Below, piece by piece: positions 1 through 6,739 of a DNA stretch of 12,894 nt; positions within the stretch are counted from its first letter, which is position 1; each line of letters opens with the position of its first letter. The translations under genes were made by a program, and so were the position numbers. The notes below the pieces were generated by a model that saw nothing but the letters and a program-made list of their open reading frames with translations, was not told the DNA's origin and did no database searches. The DNA lies in the NCBI GenBank assembly GCA_946479395.1, contig CAMLFV010000070.1, positions 1 to 12,894 on the forward strand, read 5' to 3'. Source of the DNA: an uncultured Flavobacterium sp. Its GTDB lineage: Bacteria > Bacteroidota > Bacteroidia > Flavobacteriales > Flavobacteriaceae.

Positions 1-87
1 GTACGTGAAGCCCGCAAACAAATTATTGCTGGAACGTTTTATGCTTGGAAAGAAAAAATGGTAAAACAAATGGCAACGCGTTTATAA
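1..87 (+). CDS. tgt: Queuine tRNA-ribosyltransferase, C-terminal end (partial)
   Basis: An open frame runs from the first base to a TAA at 85-87 and encodes the last 28 residues of a protein, with a tail reading AGTFYAWKEKMVKQMATRL. This matches my memory of the C-terminus of flavobacterial tRNA-guanine transglycosylase, which exchanges guanine 34 for a queuosine precursor in GUN-anticodon tRNAs. The catalytic and zinc-binding parts lie outside the window, so the call rests on the tail and on position: in many Flavobacteriaceae tgt comes directly before an LptF/LptG permease, as here, 10 bp apart. The two genes probably share a transcript. Moderate confidence because so little of the protein is visible. 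Confidence 0.7.
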   Translation, partial: VREARKQIIAGTFYAWKEKMVKQMATRL

Positions 88-97
88 TTTCGGTAGA

Positions 98-1171
98 ATG
101 AAAATTATTGACTGGTACATATTAAAAAGATATCTGGGCACATTCTTTGTAATGATACTGCTTTTTATTCCTATTGGAATTACGGTTGATGTTGCCGAAA
201 AAATCAATAAAATATTAGAAAACGATATCGCTTTAATTGATGTATTAACGTACTACGGCAATTTCACCATCTATTTTGCCAACATGCTTTTCCCGATATT
301 TTTGTTTATTTCCATAATTTGGTTTACATCAAAATTAGCATCGAATACAGAGATTGTTGCTATTTTAAGTTCGGGAATTTCGTATATGCGTTTTCTGCGT
401 CCGTATATTATTGGTGCAACATTTATATCGATTTTCGCTTTGTTAATGGGATTTTTTATTGTTCCAAAAGCAAGTTTGGGTTATAACGATTTTAGATACA
501 AATATTTAAAGCGGAAGGAAGTTCGCGAAACGCAAAACGTATTTAAACAGCTCAATAAAAATGAATTCATTTTTGTTAGTAACTTTAGTTACAGCACTAA
601 AACAGGTTATAATTTTACGTTAGAAAAGTTTAAAGGATTGAATCTGGTTTCAAAGATCGAAGCTGGACGAATTGTTTATAACGACAGTACAAAAGATTAT
701 ACTTTATATAATTATCAAAAAAGAACGGTGGGAGTTCAAGATGATCAGATCGAAAAAGAATCTGAAAAACGCATGAAGTTTAGTTTTGAAGTTGATGATT
801 TAACTCCGGCAATTTATGCTGCTGAAACCATGACACTTTCTGAATTGAACCAGTTTATAGATAAAGAAAAAATGCGCGGATCATCAAACATCAACGCGTA
901 TATGGTGGTAAAATACAAAAAGTACAGCGTTCCGGTTTCTGCCTTTATTTTAACAATTATTGCAGTGGCGGTTTCGTCAATGAAACGTCGCGGTGGAATG
1001 GGAGTAAACCTTGCCATGGGCATTGGTTTGGCGTTTACCTATATATTCTTCGATAAAATTTTCGGTACGTTGGCAGAAGCATCAAGTATCAATCCATTAT
1101 TTGCAGTGTGGTTTCCAAACGTACTATTCGGAATCCTGGCTGTTTATCTTTTAAATAATGCCAAACGTTAA
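98..1171 (+). CDS. LptF/LptG family permease (YjgP/YjgQ)
   Basis: The product is a 357-residue inner-membrane protein with the YjgP/YjgQ architecture: three hydrophobic helices near the N-terminus (about residues 12-30, 50-75 and 95-123), a long soluble periplasmic stretch (about 125-275, the beta-jellyroll part), then three more helices (about 277-293, 300-321 and 330-352). In the Lpt system such permeases pair with the ATPase LptB to extract lipopolysaccharide from the inner membrane and pass it to the periplasmic bridge. Length fits the family (about 355-365). The ATG at 98 lies 10 bp after the tgt stop and gives a typical short cytoplasmic start (MKIIDWYILKRYLGTF). I cannot tell LptF from LptG by eye, since Bacteroidota encode both as separate similar genes, so no symbol is given. 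The 3' end overlaps the next gene by 14 bp. Confidence 0.9.
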   Translation: MKIIDWYILKRYLGTFFVMILLFIPIGITVDVAEKINKILENDIALIDVLTYYGNFTIYFANMLFPIFLFISIIWFTSKLASNTEIVAILSSGISYMRFLRPYIIGATFISIFALLMGFFIVPKASLGYNDFRYKYLKRKEVRETQNVFKQLNKNEFIFVSNFSYSTKTGYNFTLEKFKGLNLVSKIEAGRIVYNDSTKDYTLYNYQKRTVGVQDDQIEKESEKRMKFSFEVDDLTPAIYAAETMTLSELNQFIDKEKMRGSSNINAYMVVKYKKYSVPVSAFILTIIAVAVSSMKRRGGMGVNLAMGIGLAFTYIFFDKIFGTLAEASSINPLFAVWFPNVLFGILAVYLLNNAKR

Positions 1172-2042
1172 CTTAAAAAATCAGTTACATCTTCATTTAA
1201 TCGTTTTCATTTGGGGATTTACCGCCATATTGGGGCATTTAATTACTTTAGAAGCCTTGCCGTTGGTTTTTACCAGAATAGCAATAGGAATCAGCGTAAT
1301 TTTGTTTTATCTGCTGATTAAAAAGAAGAACTTGGCAATTGCACCAAAAGATATTTTCCGATTTTTTATCTTCGGATTTGTCATAGCCTTGCATTGGTTG
1401 ACGTTTTTTTATGCCATTAAAATTTCGAACATATCCATAACATTAGCTTGTCTTTCAACCGGCGCTTTTTTTACATCGATATTAGAACCCATATTTTACA
1501 AGCGCAAGTTTATTTTGTACGAAGTCTTTTTAGGATGTTTGGTTGTTGTAGGATTATTACTGATTTTTCAGTTCGAAACCCAATATAAAATGGGAATTTT
1601 GGTGGCATTAACATCGGCATTTTTATCGGCTTCGTTTTCGATCATCAACGGGAAATTGGCAAATACGCATGACAGCGTTGTAATAAGTTTTTACGAATTG
1701 GTAGGCGGATTGTTTATTTTGGTATGTTTCCTGTTTTTTCAAGGTGGATTTACCGCAGAAAACTTCAATTTTCAACCAAACGATTATATCTGGTTAGGAA
1801 TTTTAGGATCAATCTGTACTGCATATCCGTTTATTGCAACCATTGATATTATGAAGTATTTATCGCCTTATACAATAATGTTAACGATAAATTTAGAACC
1901 TATATACGGTATTTTATTGGCAGTTTTTCTTTTTAAAGATCAGGAAAAAATGACTCCCGCTTTTTACTTTGGTGCATTAATAATTCTGCTTACTGTTCTG
2001 TTAAATGCCTATTTTAAAAATCGTAAAAAAGCATCGGTATAA
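1158..2042 (+). CDS. EamA/DMT superfamily transporter
   Basis: The 294-residue product is almost entirely hydrophobic, with about ten predicted membrane helices arranged as two EamA repeats (about residues 11-136 and 145-286). The duplication shows in a repeated Leu-Glu-Pro-Ile motif near the end of each half (residues 109-112 and 246-249). The family consists of inner-membrane exporters or exchangers of metabolites such as amino acids. The substrate cannot be read from sequence. The start at 1158 lies inside the permease gene in the +1 frame, giving a 14-bp overlap; it leaves only about 10 residues before helix 1, as expected, and no later ATG would keep helix 1. Translation is therefore probably coupled to the permease. 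No terminator was seen after the stop, so read-through into accA is possible. Confidence 0.9.
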   Translation: MPNVNLKNQLHLHLIVFIWGFTAILGHLITLEALPLVFTRIAIGISVILFYLLIKKKNLAIAPKDIFRFFIFGFVIALHWLTFFYAIKISNISITLACLSTGAFFTSILEPIFYKRKFILYEVFLGCLVVVGLLLIFQFETQYKMGILVALTSAFLSASFSIINGKLANTHDSVVISFYELVGGLFILVCFLFFQGGFTAENFNFQPNDYIWLGILGSICTAYPFIATIDIMKYLSPYTIMLTINLEPIYGILLAVFLFKDQEKMTPAFYFGALIILLTVLLNAYFKNRKKASV

Positions 2043-2054
2043 TTATAAAAACGC

Positions 2055-2062
2055 TATATTTG
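2055..2062 (+). promoter_or_regulatory. Putative accA promoter, -7 element
   Basis: TATATTTG matches the Bacteroidota -7 consensus TAnnTTTG exactly and lies 33 bp before the accA ATG. No clear TTG -33 element stands 17-23 bp upstream (that stretch is the end of the EamA gene), so the call rests on one box. Confidence 0.5.
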
Positions 2063-2095
2063 TAGCTGCAAAACACATAAAATAGTAAAGGGTTT

Positions 2096-3049
2096 ATGGA
2101 GTATTTAGATTTCGAATTACCTATTAAAGAGTTAAACGAACAATTAGATAAATGCCAGATTATTGGAGAAGAATCTAATGTTGATGTTACAGAAACTTGT
2201 AAAAATATCGAAAAGAAATTAGAAGAAACCAAAAAAGAAATATACGGTAATTTAAATGCTTGGCAGCGTGTACAATTATCGCGTCACCCCAACCGACCTT
2301 ATACATTAGATTACATCAATGCAATTTGCGGTGATTCGTTTTTAGAGCTTTTTGGCGACAGAGGCGTTAAAGACGATAAAGCAATGATTGGCGGATTAGG
2401 AAAAATTGGCGATCAATCATTCATGTTCATTGGTCAGCAAAAAGGAACCAACACAAAAACACGTCAGTACCGAAATTTTGGTATGGCAAACCCAGAAGGT
2501 TACCGCAAAGCATTGCGTTTAATGCGTATGGCAGAAAAATTCAACGTGCCTGTTGTAACTTTTGTTGATACTCCAGGGGCTTATCCTGGTTTAGAAGCAG
2601 AAGAACGCGGTCAAGGCGAAGCAATTGCACGCAATATTTTTGAAATGTTCCGTATTAAAGTGCCAATCATCGTAATTATTGTTGGAGAAGGTGCTTCTGG
2701 TGGTGCATTAGGGATTGGCGTAGGCGATAAAGTATTTATGTTAGAAAACACTTGGTATTCTGTAATTTCACCTGAATCTTGTTCATCGATCTTATTCCGT
2801 AGTTGGGAATATAAAGAGATTGCTGCTGATGCTTTAAAATTAACATCGGTTGACATGAAGAAAAATCATTTGATTGATGATGTAATTCCTGAACCTCTTG
2901 GTGGCGCACATTACGATCGTGCAGCTACTTTTGAAACAGTTAAGAAAACCATAGTTAAAACATATAACGAATTATCTAAGAAGAAAATAGATACTTTAAT
3001 AGATGAACGTATGGATAAATACTCTAAAATGGGTGAATTTTCAGAATAA
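2096..3049 (+). CDS. accA: Acetyl-CoA carboxylase carboxyltransferase subunit alpha
   Basis: With AccD, AccA forms the carboxyltransferase that moves carboxyl from carboxybiotin on AccB to acetyl-CoA, making malonyl-CoA for fatty acid synthesis in the cytoplasm. The 317-residue product has the full bacterial AccA form: an N-terminal helical region with the [14 protein letters not shown] signature (residues 55-68), FGDR at 86-89, QQKG at 114-117, the DTPGAYPG motif at 158-165, and the crotonase-fold oxyanion loop [11 protein letters not shown] at about 198-208, followed by SPESC at 225-229. Length equals the usual 315-320 and no key residue is missing. The ATG at 2096 gives the normal N-terminus ([10 protein letters not shown]). 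It is a single gene between a promoter and a strong terminator. Neither accD nor accB/accC is nearby, which is usual in Bacteroidota. Confidence 0.97.
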   Translation: MEYLDFELPIKELNEQLDKCQIIGEESNVDVTETCKNIEKKLEETKKEIYGNLNAWQRVQLSRHPNRPYTLDYINAICGDSFLELFGDRGVKDDKAMIGGLGKIGDQSFMFIGQQKGTNTKTRQYRNFGMANPEGYRKALRLMRMAEKFNVPVVTFVDTPGAYPGLEAEERGQGEAIARNIFEMFRIKVPIIVIIVGEGASGGALGIGVGDKVFMLENTWYSVISPESCSSILFRSWEYKEIAADALKLTSVDMKKNHLIDDVIPEPLGGAHYDRAATFETVKKTIVKTYNELSKKKIDTLIDERMDKYSKMGEFSE

Positions 3050-3054
3050 TTCAA

Positions 3055-3110
3055 AATTTAAATAAAACAAAAAGCTGAACGAATGTTCAGCTTTTTGTTT
3101 TATTTAAATT
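3055..3110. terminator. Two-way terminator between accA and dps
   Basis: A perfect inverted repeat with 26-bp arms (3055-3080 and 3085-3110) and a GAAT loop. The core GCTGAAC/GTTCAGC stem is flanked by A5/T5 tracts, so it works as an intrinsic terminator on either strand for the convergent accA and dps transcripts. The right arm includes two bases of the dps stop codon (3109-3111). Confidence 0.9.
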
Positions 3111-3573
3111 AACCCAAAAAAGCCTGCATCATCCAAATGTCTTTTTCTTGTTCGGTAATTAAATCGCTCATCATAGAATTGGTTCCTTCATCATTAATTT
3201 CGCCGGTTTTTTCTAAAATTTCACGTTCAATAGTCAGTAAAGAAGCTAACGATTTTATAATAACTTCAACTGCTTCTTCATCATTTGTAACATTTTTTGC
3301 CACTTTTAATGTGTTATTTTTCAAATAATCATCGAAAGTATGTAAAGGTGTTCCTCCTAAAGTTAAAACACGTTCTGCAATTTCATCAATTCTTAACTGT
3401 GCCTGATTGTACAATTCTTCAAATTTTACATGCAGTTCAAAAAAACGTTTTCCACGAATATTCCAATGTAGTCCGCGTAAATTTTGATAATAAACTTGAA
3501 AATTCGACAGTAAAACATTAAGTAAATCAATGTTTTCTTTTGTCTGTTTCTGTGGTAATCCTAAAATATTCAT
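3109..3573 (-). CDS. dps: Dps family ferritin-like DNA-protection protein
   Basis: Dps proteins form 12-subunit shells that oxidise Fe(II) with hydrogen peroxide and store the ferric core, limiting hydroxyl-radical damage. The 154-residue product carries the inter-subunit ferroxidase ligands with the same spacing as E. coli Dps: His36, His48, Asp63 and Glu67, within GLHWNIRGKRFFELH (34-48) and RIDEIAERVLTLGG (61-74). The N-terminus is short and lacks the lysine-rich DNA-binding tail of E. coli Dps, so direct DNA binding is doubtful. It is divergent from an OxyR-type regulator across 105 bp, which strongly suggests peroxide-inducible expression. A TAAATTTG -7 box lies 26 bp before the start. 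Confidence 0.95.
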   Translation of the reverse strand: MNILGLPQKQTKENIDLLNVLLSNFQVYYQNLRGLHWNIRGKRFFELHVKFEELYNQAQLRIDEIAERVLTLGGTPLHTFDDYLKNNTLKVAKNVTNDEEAVEVIIKSLASLLTIEREILEKTGEINDEGTNSMMSDLITEQEKDIWMMQAFLG

Positions 3574-3598
3574 AACCTTATTTTTAAAATTCTACTAT

Positions 3599-3606
3599 CA
3601 AATTTA
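3599..3606 (-). promoter_or_regulatory. Putative dps promoter, -7 element
   Basis: On the minus strand this reads TAAATTTG, an exact TAnnTTTG match 25 bp upstream of the dps start. No TTG -33 box is visible at the right distance, which fits a promoter that depends on an activator bound just upstream. Confidence 0.55.
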
Positions 3607-3619
3607 CGAATAATTAACC

Positions 3620-3627
3620 GATATTTG
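3620..3627 (+). promoter_or_regulatory. Possible oxyR promoter, -7 element
   Basis: GATATTTG differs from TAnnTTTG only at its first base and lies 51 bp before the oxyR ATG. If used, transcription would start just before or within the inverted repeat at 3636-3662, so OxyR bound there could repress its own gene. Single-box evidence only. Confidence 0.35.
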
Positions 3628-3635
3628 TATAACTT

Positions 3636-3662
3636 CTATTGATAGTATTAATAGTGCAATAG
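3636..3662. promoter_or_regulatory. Candidate OxyR operator between dps and oxyR
   Basis: CTATTG (3636-3641) and CAATAG (3657-3662) form an inverted repeat whose arms are offset by 21 bp, two helical turns. The interval also has ATAG at 3642-3645, 3651-3654 and 3659-3662 and CTAT at 3636-3639, the half-site words of the E. coli OxyR consensus, though their order is not the canonical one. A further CTATCA at 3595-3600 mirrors TGATAG at 3640-3645. The site lies directly upstream of the dps -7 box and over the likely oxyR leader, as expected for activation of dps and autoregulation. This is inference from position and symmetry. Confidence 0.4.
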
Positions 3663-3678
3663 TTAAAATCTTTTAAAA

Positions 3679-4617
3679 ATGACCATTACCCAACTAAATT
3701 ATGTGCTTGCCGTTGCAGAGCATTTAAATTTTACCATTGCGGCAGAAAAGTGTTTTGTTACGCAGCCTACATTAAGTATGCAGATTCAAAAACTGGAAGA
3801 GGAATTGGAAATCAGAATTTTTGATCGAAACAAAAAACCGATTCAGTTAACCGAAGTTGGTAAAAAAATTGTGGAACAAGCAAAAAGCATTGTTAATGAA
3901 GCCGACAGAATTAAAGATATCGTAGATCAACAAAAAGGTTTCATTGGTGGCGATTTTAAAATTGGGATTATTCCAACAATTATGCCTACATTGTTACCTA
4001 TGTTTTTAAAGAATTTCATTAGAAAATATCCAAAAGTAAATTTAATTGTTGAAGAACATACTACAGACGAAATTATAAGTAGGTTACAAAAAGGACAGTT
4101 AGATGCTGCTATTGCTGCTACGCCTTTAAATGAAACCGATTTAAAAGAAATTGTGCTTTATTACGAACCTTTTGTTGGATATTTTCCTTCGGAATTTAGA
4201 AATGGATTGACCGAATTATCTCCGAATGATTTAAACGTGAACGATATTTTGCTTTTGCAAGATGGACATTGTTTTACCAACGGAATTTTAAACATTTGCA
4301 AGGCTTCTAAATTGGATCAATCTCAGAATTTTGAATTGACATCAGGTAGTTTTGAAACCTTGATTGGGTTGGCAAATGAAGGGTTAGGGGTAACGTTGTT
4401 GCCTTATCTACACACGTTGAATTTAAGCGAGAAGGATAAGAAGAATATCATTGAATTTGCCGATCCAAAACCATCACGTGAGGTTAGTTTGATTTTTCCT
4501 AAAAACGAATTAAAAATTCATATCGTTGATGCTTTGCGACAAACAATTTCAGGAGTTGTGAAAGGAGCGATTGCTTTTCAGGATATTGCGATTATTAGTC
4601 CGAAATTGAATAAATAG
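3679..4617 (+). CDS. oxyR: LysR-type hydrogen peroxide-sensing regulator OxyR
   Basis: The 312-residue product has an N-terminal LysR winged-helix domain (about residues 1-60, with the recognition helix at VTQPTLSMQIQKLE, 27-40), a linker helix (62-88) and a periplasmic-binding-protein-like sensor domain (about 91-300). The decisive feature is LLLQDGHCFTNGILNIC at 191-207: it matches the E. coli OxyR redox loop, with Cys198 and Cys207 eight residues apart as in Cys199/Cys208, the pair that forms the disulfide on peroxide oxidation. The protein should activate peroxide-defence genes. Divergent dps is the obvious first target; any katA or ahpCF targets are elsewhere. Start ATG at 3679 gives the standard MTITQLNYVLAV N-terminus. 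A terminator follows the stop closely. Confidence 0.93.
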   Translation: MTITQLNYVLAVAEHLNFTIAAEKCFVTQPTLSMQIQKLEEELEIRIFDRNKKPIQLTEVGKKIVEQAKSIVNEADRIKDIVDQQKGFIGGDFKIGIIPTIMPTLLPMFLKNFIRKYPKVNLIVEEHTTDEIISRLQKGQLDAAIAATPLNETDLKEIVLYYEPFVGYFPSEFRNGLTELSPNDLNVNDILLLQDGHCFTNGILNICKASKLDQSQNFELTSGSFETLIGLANEGLGVTLLPYLHTLNLSEKDKKNIIEFADPKPSREVSLIFPKNELKIHIVDALRQTISGVVKGAIAFQDIAIISPKLNK

Positions 4618-4619
4618 AC

Positions 4620-4658
4620 AAAACAAAAGGATGGAAATTACTCCATCCTTTTTGTTTT
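4620..4658. terminator. Two-way terminator between oxyR and the small minus-strand gene
   Basis: AAAAGGATGGA (4625-4635) pairs with TCCATCCTTTT (4642-4652) around the loop AATTAC, and AAAAC/GTTTT extends the stem (4620-4624 with 4654-4658) past one bulged T at 4653. U-tracts form on both strands. The stop codon of the convergent small gene (4657-4659) overlaps the outer arm, the same arrangement as at dps. Confidence 0.85.
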
Positions 4659-4845
4659 ATAAGATCACTATAATGTCTTCTAAATCGCTTTTGTTTTTAG
4701 TAAAATCTGCGATCCATTCTTTTAATTTGTCAATTTCAAACGGAAGCAGAAATTCAATTGCTTTGGTAATTTCTTTTAGAAATAAGTCCTTACTGAAACT
4801 TACTTTTTCTAAAATTTTTATGGTGTGATTTAATCGTTCTGTCAT
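4657..4845 (-). CDS. Conserved-looking 62-aa protein of unknown function
   Basis: The likely product is 62 residues from MTERLNHTIKILEKV to the TAA at 4657. An in-frame ATG at 4917 would give 86 residues but would overlap the end of mnmD by 20 bp and add a stretch (FFIKLIAFGYIYIKLQ) that looks like translated spacer, so I prefer the start at 4845. The protein is soluble and mostly helical by eye, alternating acidic and basic residues with hydrophobic ones, with LLPFEIDKLKEWI (about 37-49) as its most distinctive part. I recall similar tiny proteins in other flavobacteria but cannot assign a family. It is last in the DUF4920-cytochrome-mnmD operon, 52 bp after mnmD, so it may be cotranscribed. 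That spacer also holds a near-match -7 box (TATATTTA on the minus strand), so its own promoter is possible. Confidence 0.7.
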   Translation of the reverse strand: MTERLNHTIKILEKVSFSKDLFLKEITKAIEFLLPFEIDKLKEWIADFTKNKSDLEDIIVIL

Positions 4846-4897
4846 AATCTGTAATTTTATATAAATATAGCCAAAAGCAATTAGTTTTATAAAAAAT

Positions 4898-5554
4898 TTA
4901 GATTTTTTTAACAGCAATAATCATCTCGCGTTTTCCGGGTGGTCCTGCTGTTTTATGAACTTTAAAACCTATTTCTTTCAGTCTTCTATTAACTATTCCT
5001 TTACAGGCGTAGGTTACAAATATTCCGTCTTCATTTAAAAAATCATAAGCTTTCTGTAAAATTTCTGCCGACCATAATTCACTTTGATAATCAAATCCAA
5101 AAACATCAAAATAAACAATATCAAATTTATTGGTTGTATTAAAATCTTCAATCTTACTAAAATGTTTCAGCAGACTAAAATGTTCGGTTACCATTTTGTT
5201 TGTATCAACAGGAATTTCGTGTAATTTTTGAAGCGAAACAGGTGTTTTTACAAAATCATTATAATTCAATAAATTAAATTCATTTGTAGTCAGCGGATAA
5301 GCTTCAATACTTTCGTAAACGATTTTTTTATTATTGTTAAGCGCAAATTCCAGCGTAAGCAATGCATTCAATCCGGTGCCAAAACCATATTCTAAAACAT
5401 TAATGGTTTCTTTGCTGATTAATTCAATGCCATTTTTAATGTAAACGTGGGCAGATTCCTGAACGGCTCCGTGTTTGGAATGAAAAGTTTCACCCATATC
5501 TTTAACAAATAAAGAATGCGAACCATCTTCGGTAACTATAATTTCACGATCCAT
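4898..5554 (-). CDS. mnmD: tRNA (mnm5s2U34)-methyltransferase MnmD
   Basis: MnmD uses S-adenosylmethionine to complete the mnm5(s2)U wobble modification on the side-chain amine. In E. coli this is the N-terminal half of the fused MnmC; here it is a free-standing 218-residue enzyme with no FAD oxidase half, as in many bacteria. Visible features are the SAM-binding loop VLEYGFGTGLNALLTL (53-68), the acidic position ESIEAYPL (81-88), the active-site region DIVYFDVFGFDYQSELW (145-161), and the C-terminal GPPGKREMI (204-212). The catalytic region usually reads like DAFxPxxxPExW; here the prolines are replaced, a divergence that may be lineage-specific. The ATG at 5554 directly follows the upstream gene's stop with no gap, indicating translational coupling. 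Confidence 0.9.
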   Translation of the reverse strand: MDREIIVTEDGSHSLFVKDMGETFHSKHGAVQESAHVYIKNGIELISKETINVLEYGFGTGLNALLTLEFALNNNKKIVYESIEAYPLTTNEFNLLNYNDFVKTPVSLQKLHEIPVDTNKMVTEHFSLLKHFSKIEDFNTTNKFDIVYFDVFGFDYQSELWSAEILQKAYDFLNEDGIFVTYACKGIVNRRLKEIGFKVHKTAGPPGKREMIIAVKKI

Positions 5555-6001
5555 TTACGGAATAATCAGTTTTTTGATTCTTGGAATAGGTCCGCCACAT
5601 TTTTTAGAATGACATTCTAAACATTGGTTCACCATTTTATTGAAATTGTCTTTTGCCTGAACAGGATCAGTATAAATAGCTTTTTGAGCTTCGATAAATT
5701 TTATTGCCTGATCGTTAAAAAACGGATCACGATCCGAAGCTTCTGTTAAAACAGCGGTATGCAATTTATCAAAAGCCACAGGATAACTGCCTAAATCCTG
5801 ATTCGTTAAAATACGTTCTTTAAGCTGGGTGTTGTAAGCATACATTTGCTCCATTAAAGATGCCATTTCAGACATTTCGTACATCTGAAATTTAGCATCA
5901 GCAACAGTGTCTTTAACTGTTACAGCTTTTTTTGTATCATTTTTTTGCTGACAACTTGTGGCAAAAGCAACGCTTAAAACAATTAACAGTAACTTCTTCA
6001 T
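5555..6001 (-). CDS. Class II-like cytochrome c lipoprotein
   Basis: The 148-residue product starts with a lipoprotein signal (MKKLLLIVLSVAFATSC), placing the lipidated cysteine at residue 17. Near the C-terminus is a single c-type haem motif CLECH (Cys127, Cys130, His131). A haem site at the C-terminal end of a mainly helical protein of about 130 mature residues is the layout of class II cytochromes (cytochrome c' type, four-helix bundle). A methionine-rich segment at 40-53 (MYEMSEMASLMEQM) could supply an axial ligand. A further cysteine, Cys135, follows the motif. It should sit on the periplasmic side of a membrane. Its partner is unknown; it directly follows a DUF4920 lipoprotein with a 1-base stop/start overlap (TAATG), so the two may act together in an extracytoplasmic redox step. 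Function beyond haem binding is inference. Confidence 0.85.
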   Translation of the reverse strand: MKKLLLIVLSVAFATSCQQKNDTKKAVTVKDTVADAKFQMYEMSEMASLMEQMYAYNTQLKERILTNQDLGSYPVAFDKLHTAVLTEASDRDPFFNDQAIKFIEAQKAIYTDPVQAKDNFNKMVNQCLECHSKKCGGPIPRIKKLIIP

Positions 6002-6519
6002 TATTTAGCTGCTGCAATTAAAACACCGTCTGCCATGAAACGATAGTTTTTAGATGGCTGTGTAATTTGATCGATTTCGGCTTGAGTTTTACCAGCATCT
6101 TTAGCTTCGTGTTTTAACTGATCTACCGATGTTTCTTCGATAAACGCCTTACCAGAAACAATTGCCGTATGGTTTTCTGCACCTTCTTTAGGAACAAAAA
6201 ATGCATAATCTTTAAACTTTACAAAAGCTTCTTTTTCATTAGCTAAATTTAAAGTCATCCAACAACCTTTTTTCTTGCAGGTATTTTTAATTTCAGATGT
6301 AAACTTAACATCCAAAGTATCAGTTGGTTTCATGCTTTCGTATTTAGCCAACATTTCCTCTTTTGTAATTGCGTTGTCTTTAGTAATACTGTCACCAAAA
6401 ACCTGATAGTTCATTGCGGTTTCAGTTGTATTTTCAACTTTATCTGTAGTTTCAGTTTCTTTTTTATTGCACGCAATCATTAAAGATGTCGCTGCGAAAA
6501 CAAATACTATTTTTTTCAT
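6001..6519 (-). CDS. DUF4920 domain lipoprotein
   Basis: The 172-residue product has a lipoprotein signal (MKKIVFVFAATSLMIAC, lipidated Cys17), a Thr/Glu-rich linker (about 18-36) and a DUF4920-type domain (about 38-170). Its hallmark is NTCKKKGCWMTL (79-90), two cysteines four residues apart (Cys81, Cys86) followed by Trp, then FKDYAFFVPKEG (102-113) and an aspartate- and histidine-bearing C-terminal half (NHTAIVSGKAF at 116-126). The Cys-x4-Cys-Trp motif suggests metal or redox chemistry, but no function is established that I know of. It is the first gene of the operon: an exact TAnnTTTG box lies about 20 bp upstream, and the stop overlaps the next gene's ATG by one base. Confidence 0.88.
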   Translation of the reverse strand: MKKIVFVFAATSLMIACNKKETETTDKVENTTETAMNYQVFGDSITKDNAITKEEMLAKYESMKPTDTLDVKFTSEIKNTCKKKGCWMTLNLANEKEAFVKFKDYAFFVPKEGAENHTAIVSGKAFIEETSVDQLKHEAKDAGKTQAEIDQITQPSKNYRFMADGVLIAAAK

Positions 6520-6537
6520 GATTCAAATAAATTTTTA

Positions 6538-6545
6538 CAAATATA
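6538..6545 (-). promoter_or_regulatory. Putative promoter of the DUF4920-cytochrome-mnmD operon
   Basis: On the minus strand this reads TATATTTG, an exact TAnnTTTG -7 match 18 bp upstream of the DUF4920 gene start. A TTG -33 box at the usual distance is not clear. It would drive the whole operon down to the terminator at 4620-4658. Confidence 0.55.
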
Positions 6546-6666
6546 AAAATAGTAAACTAAAAACAGGCTAATTAACTTTATTTCAGCTAATTTATCAAAC
6601 CTTAATAAAATTAGTATATTTATAGTAATAATAGCTTTTTGTTGTAAATTACATAATTGAAACTAT

Positions 6667-6694
6667 TTGTAACGATTTTTTTTTCCTAAATTTG
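6667..6694 (+). promoter_or_regulatory. Putative ilvE promoter
   Basis: TTG at 6667-6669 and TAAATTTG at 6687-6694 are separated by 17 bp, matching the Bacteroidota TTG-N17-23-TAnnTTTG pattern at both boxes. The leader to the ilvE ATG would be about 40 nt. No leucine-, isoleucine- or valine-rich leader peptide or attenuator hairpin is seen in it. Confidence 0.65.
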
Positions 6695-6739
6695 TAAAGT
6701 TCAAAACGACATAACAAATTTTAAAGAGTAAAAGTAAAA

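Noticed and set aside
2043..2095. Possible riboswitch or attenuator before accA
   Set aside because: The spacer is 53 bp with only a promoter box and no stable hairpin.
2611..2856. Minus-strand open frame inside accA
   Set aside because: Antisense shadow of a conserved coding region; no domain features.
3137..3521. Plus-strand open frames across dps
   Set aside because: They are complementary to a clear Dps protein with all ferroxidase ligands and show no family features of their own.
4846..4917. Upstream extension of the 62-aa gene to 86 residues
   Set aside because: It would overlap the mnmD end by 20 bp and adds AT-spacer-like residues; the internal ATG at 4845 gives a cleaner protein.
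6546..6739. Search for a small RNA or leader peptide in the DUF4920-ilvE divergent spacer
   Set aside because: Apart from the two promoter boxes the stretch is AT-rich with no stem-loop plus T-run and no branched-chain-residue-rich short frame.
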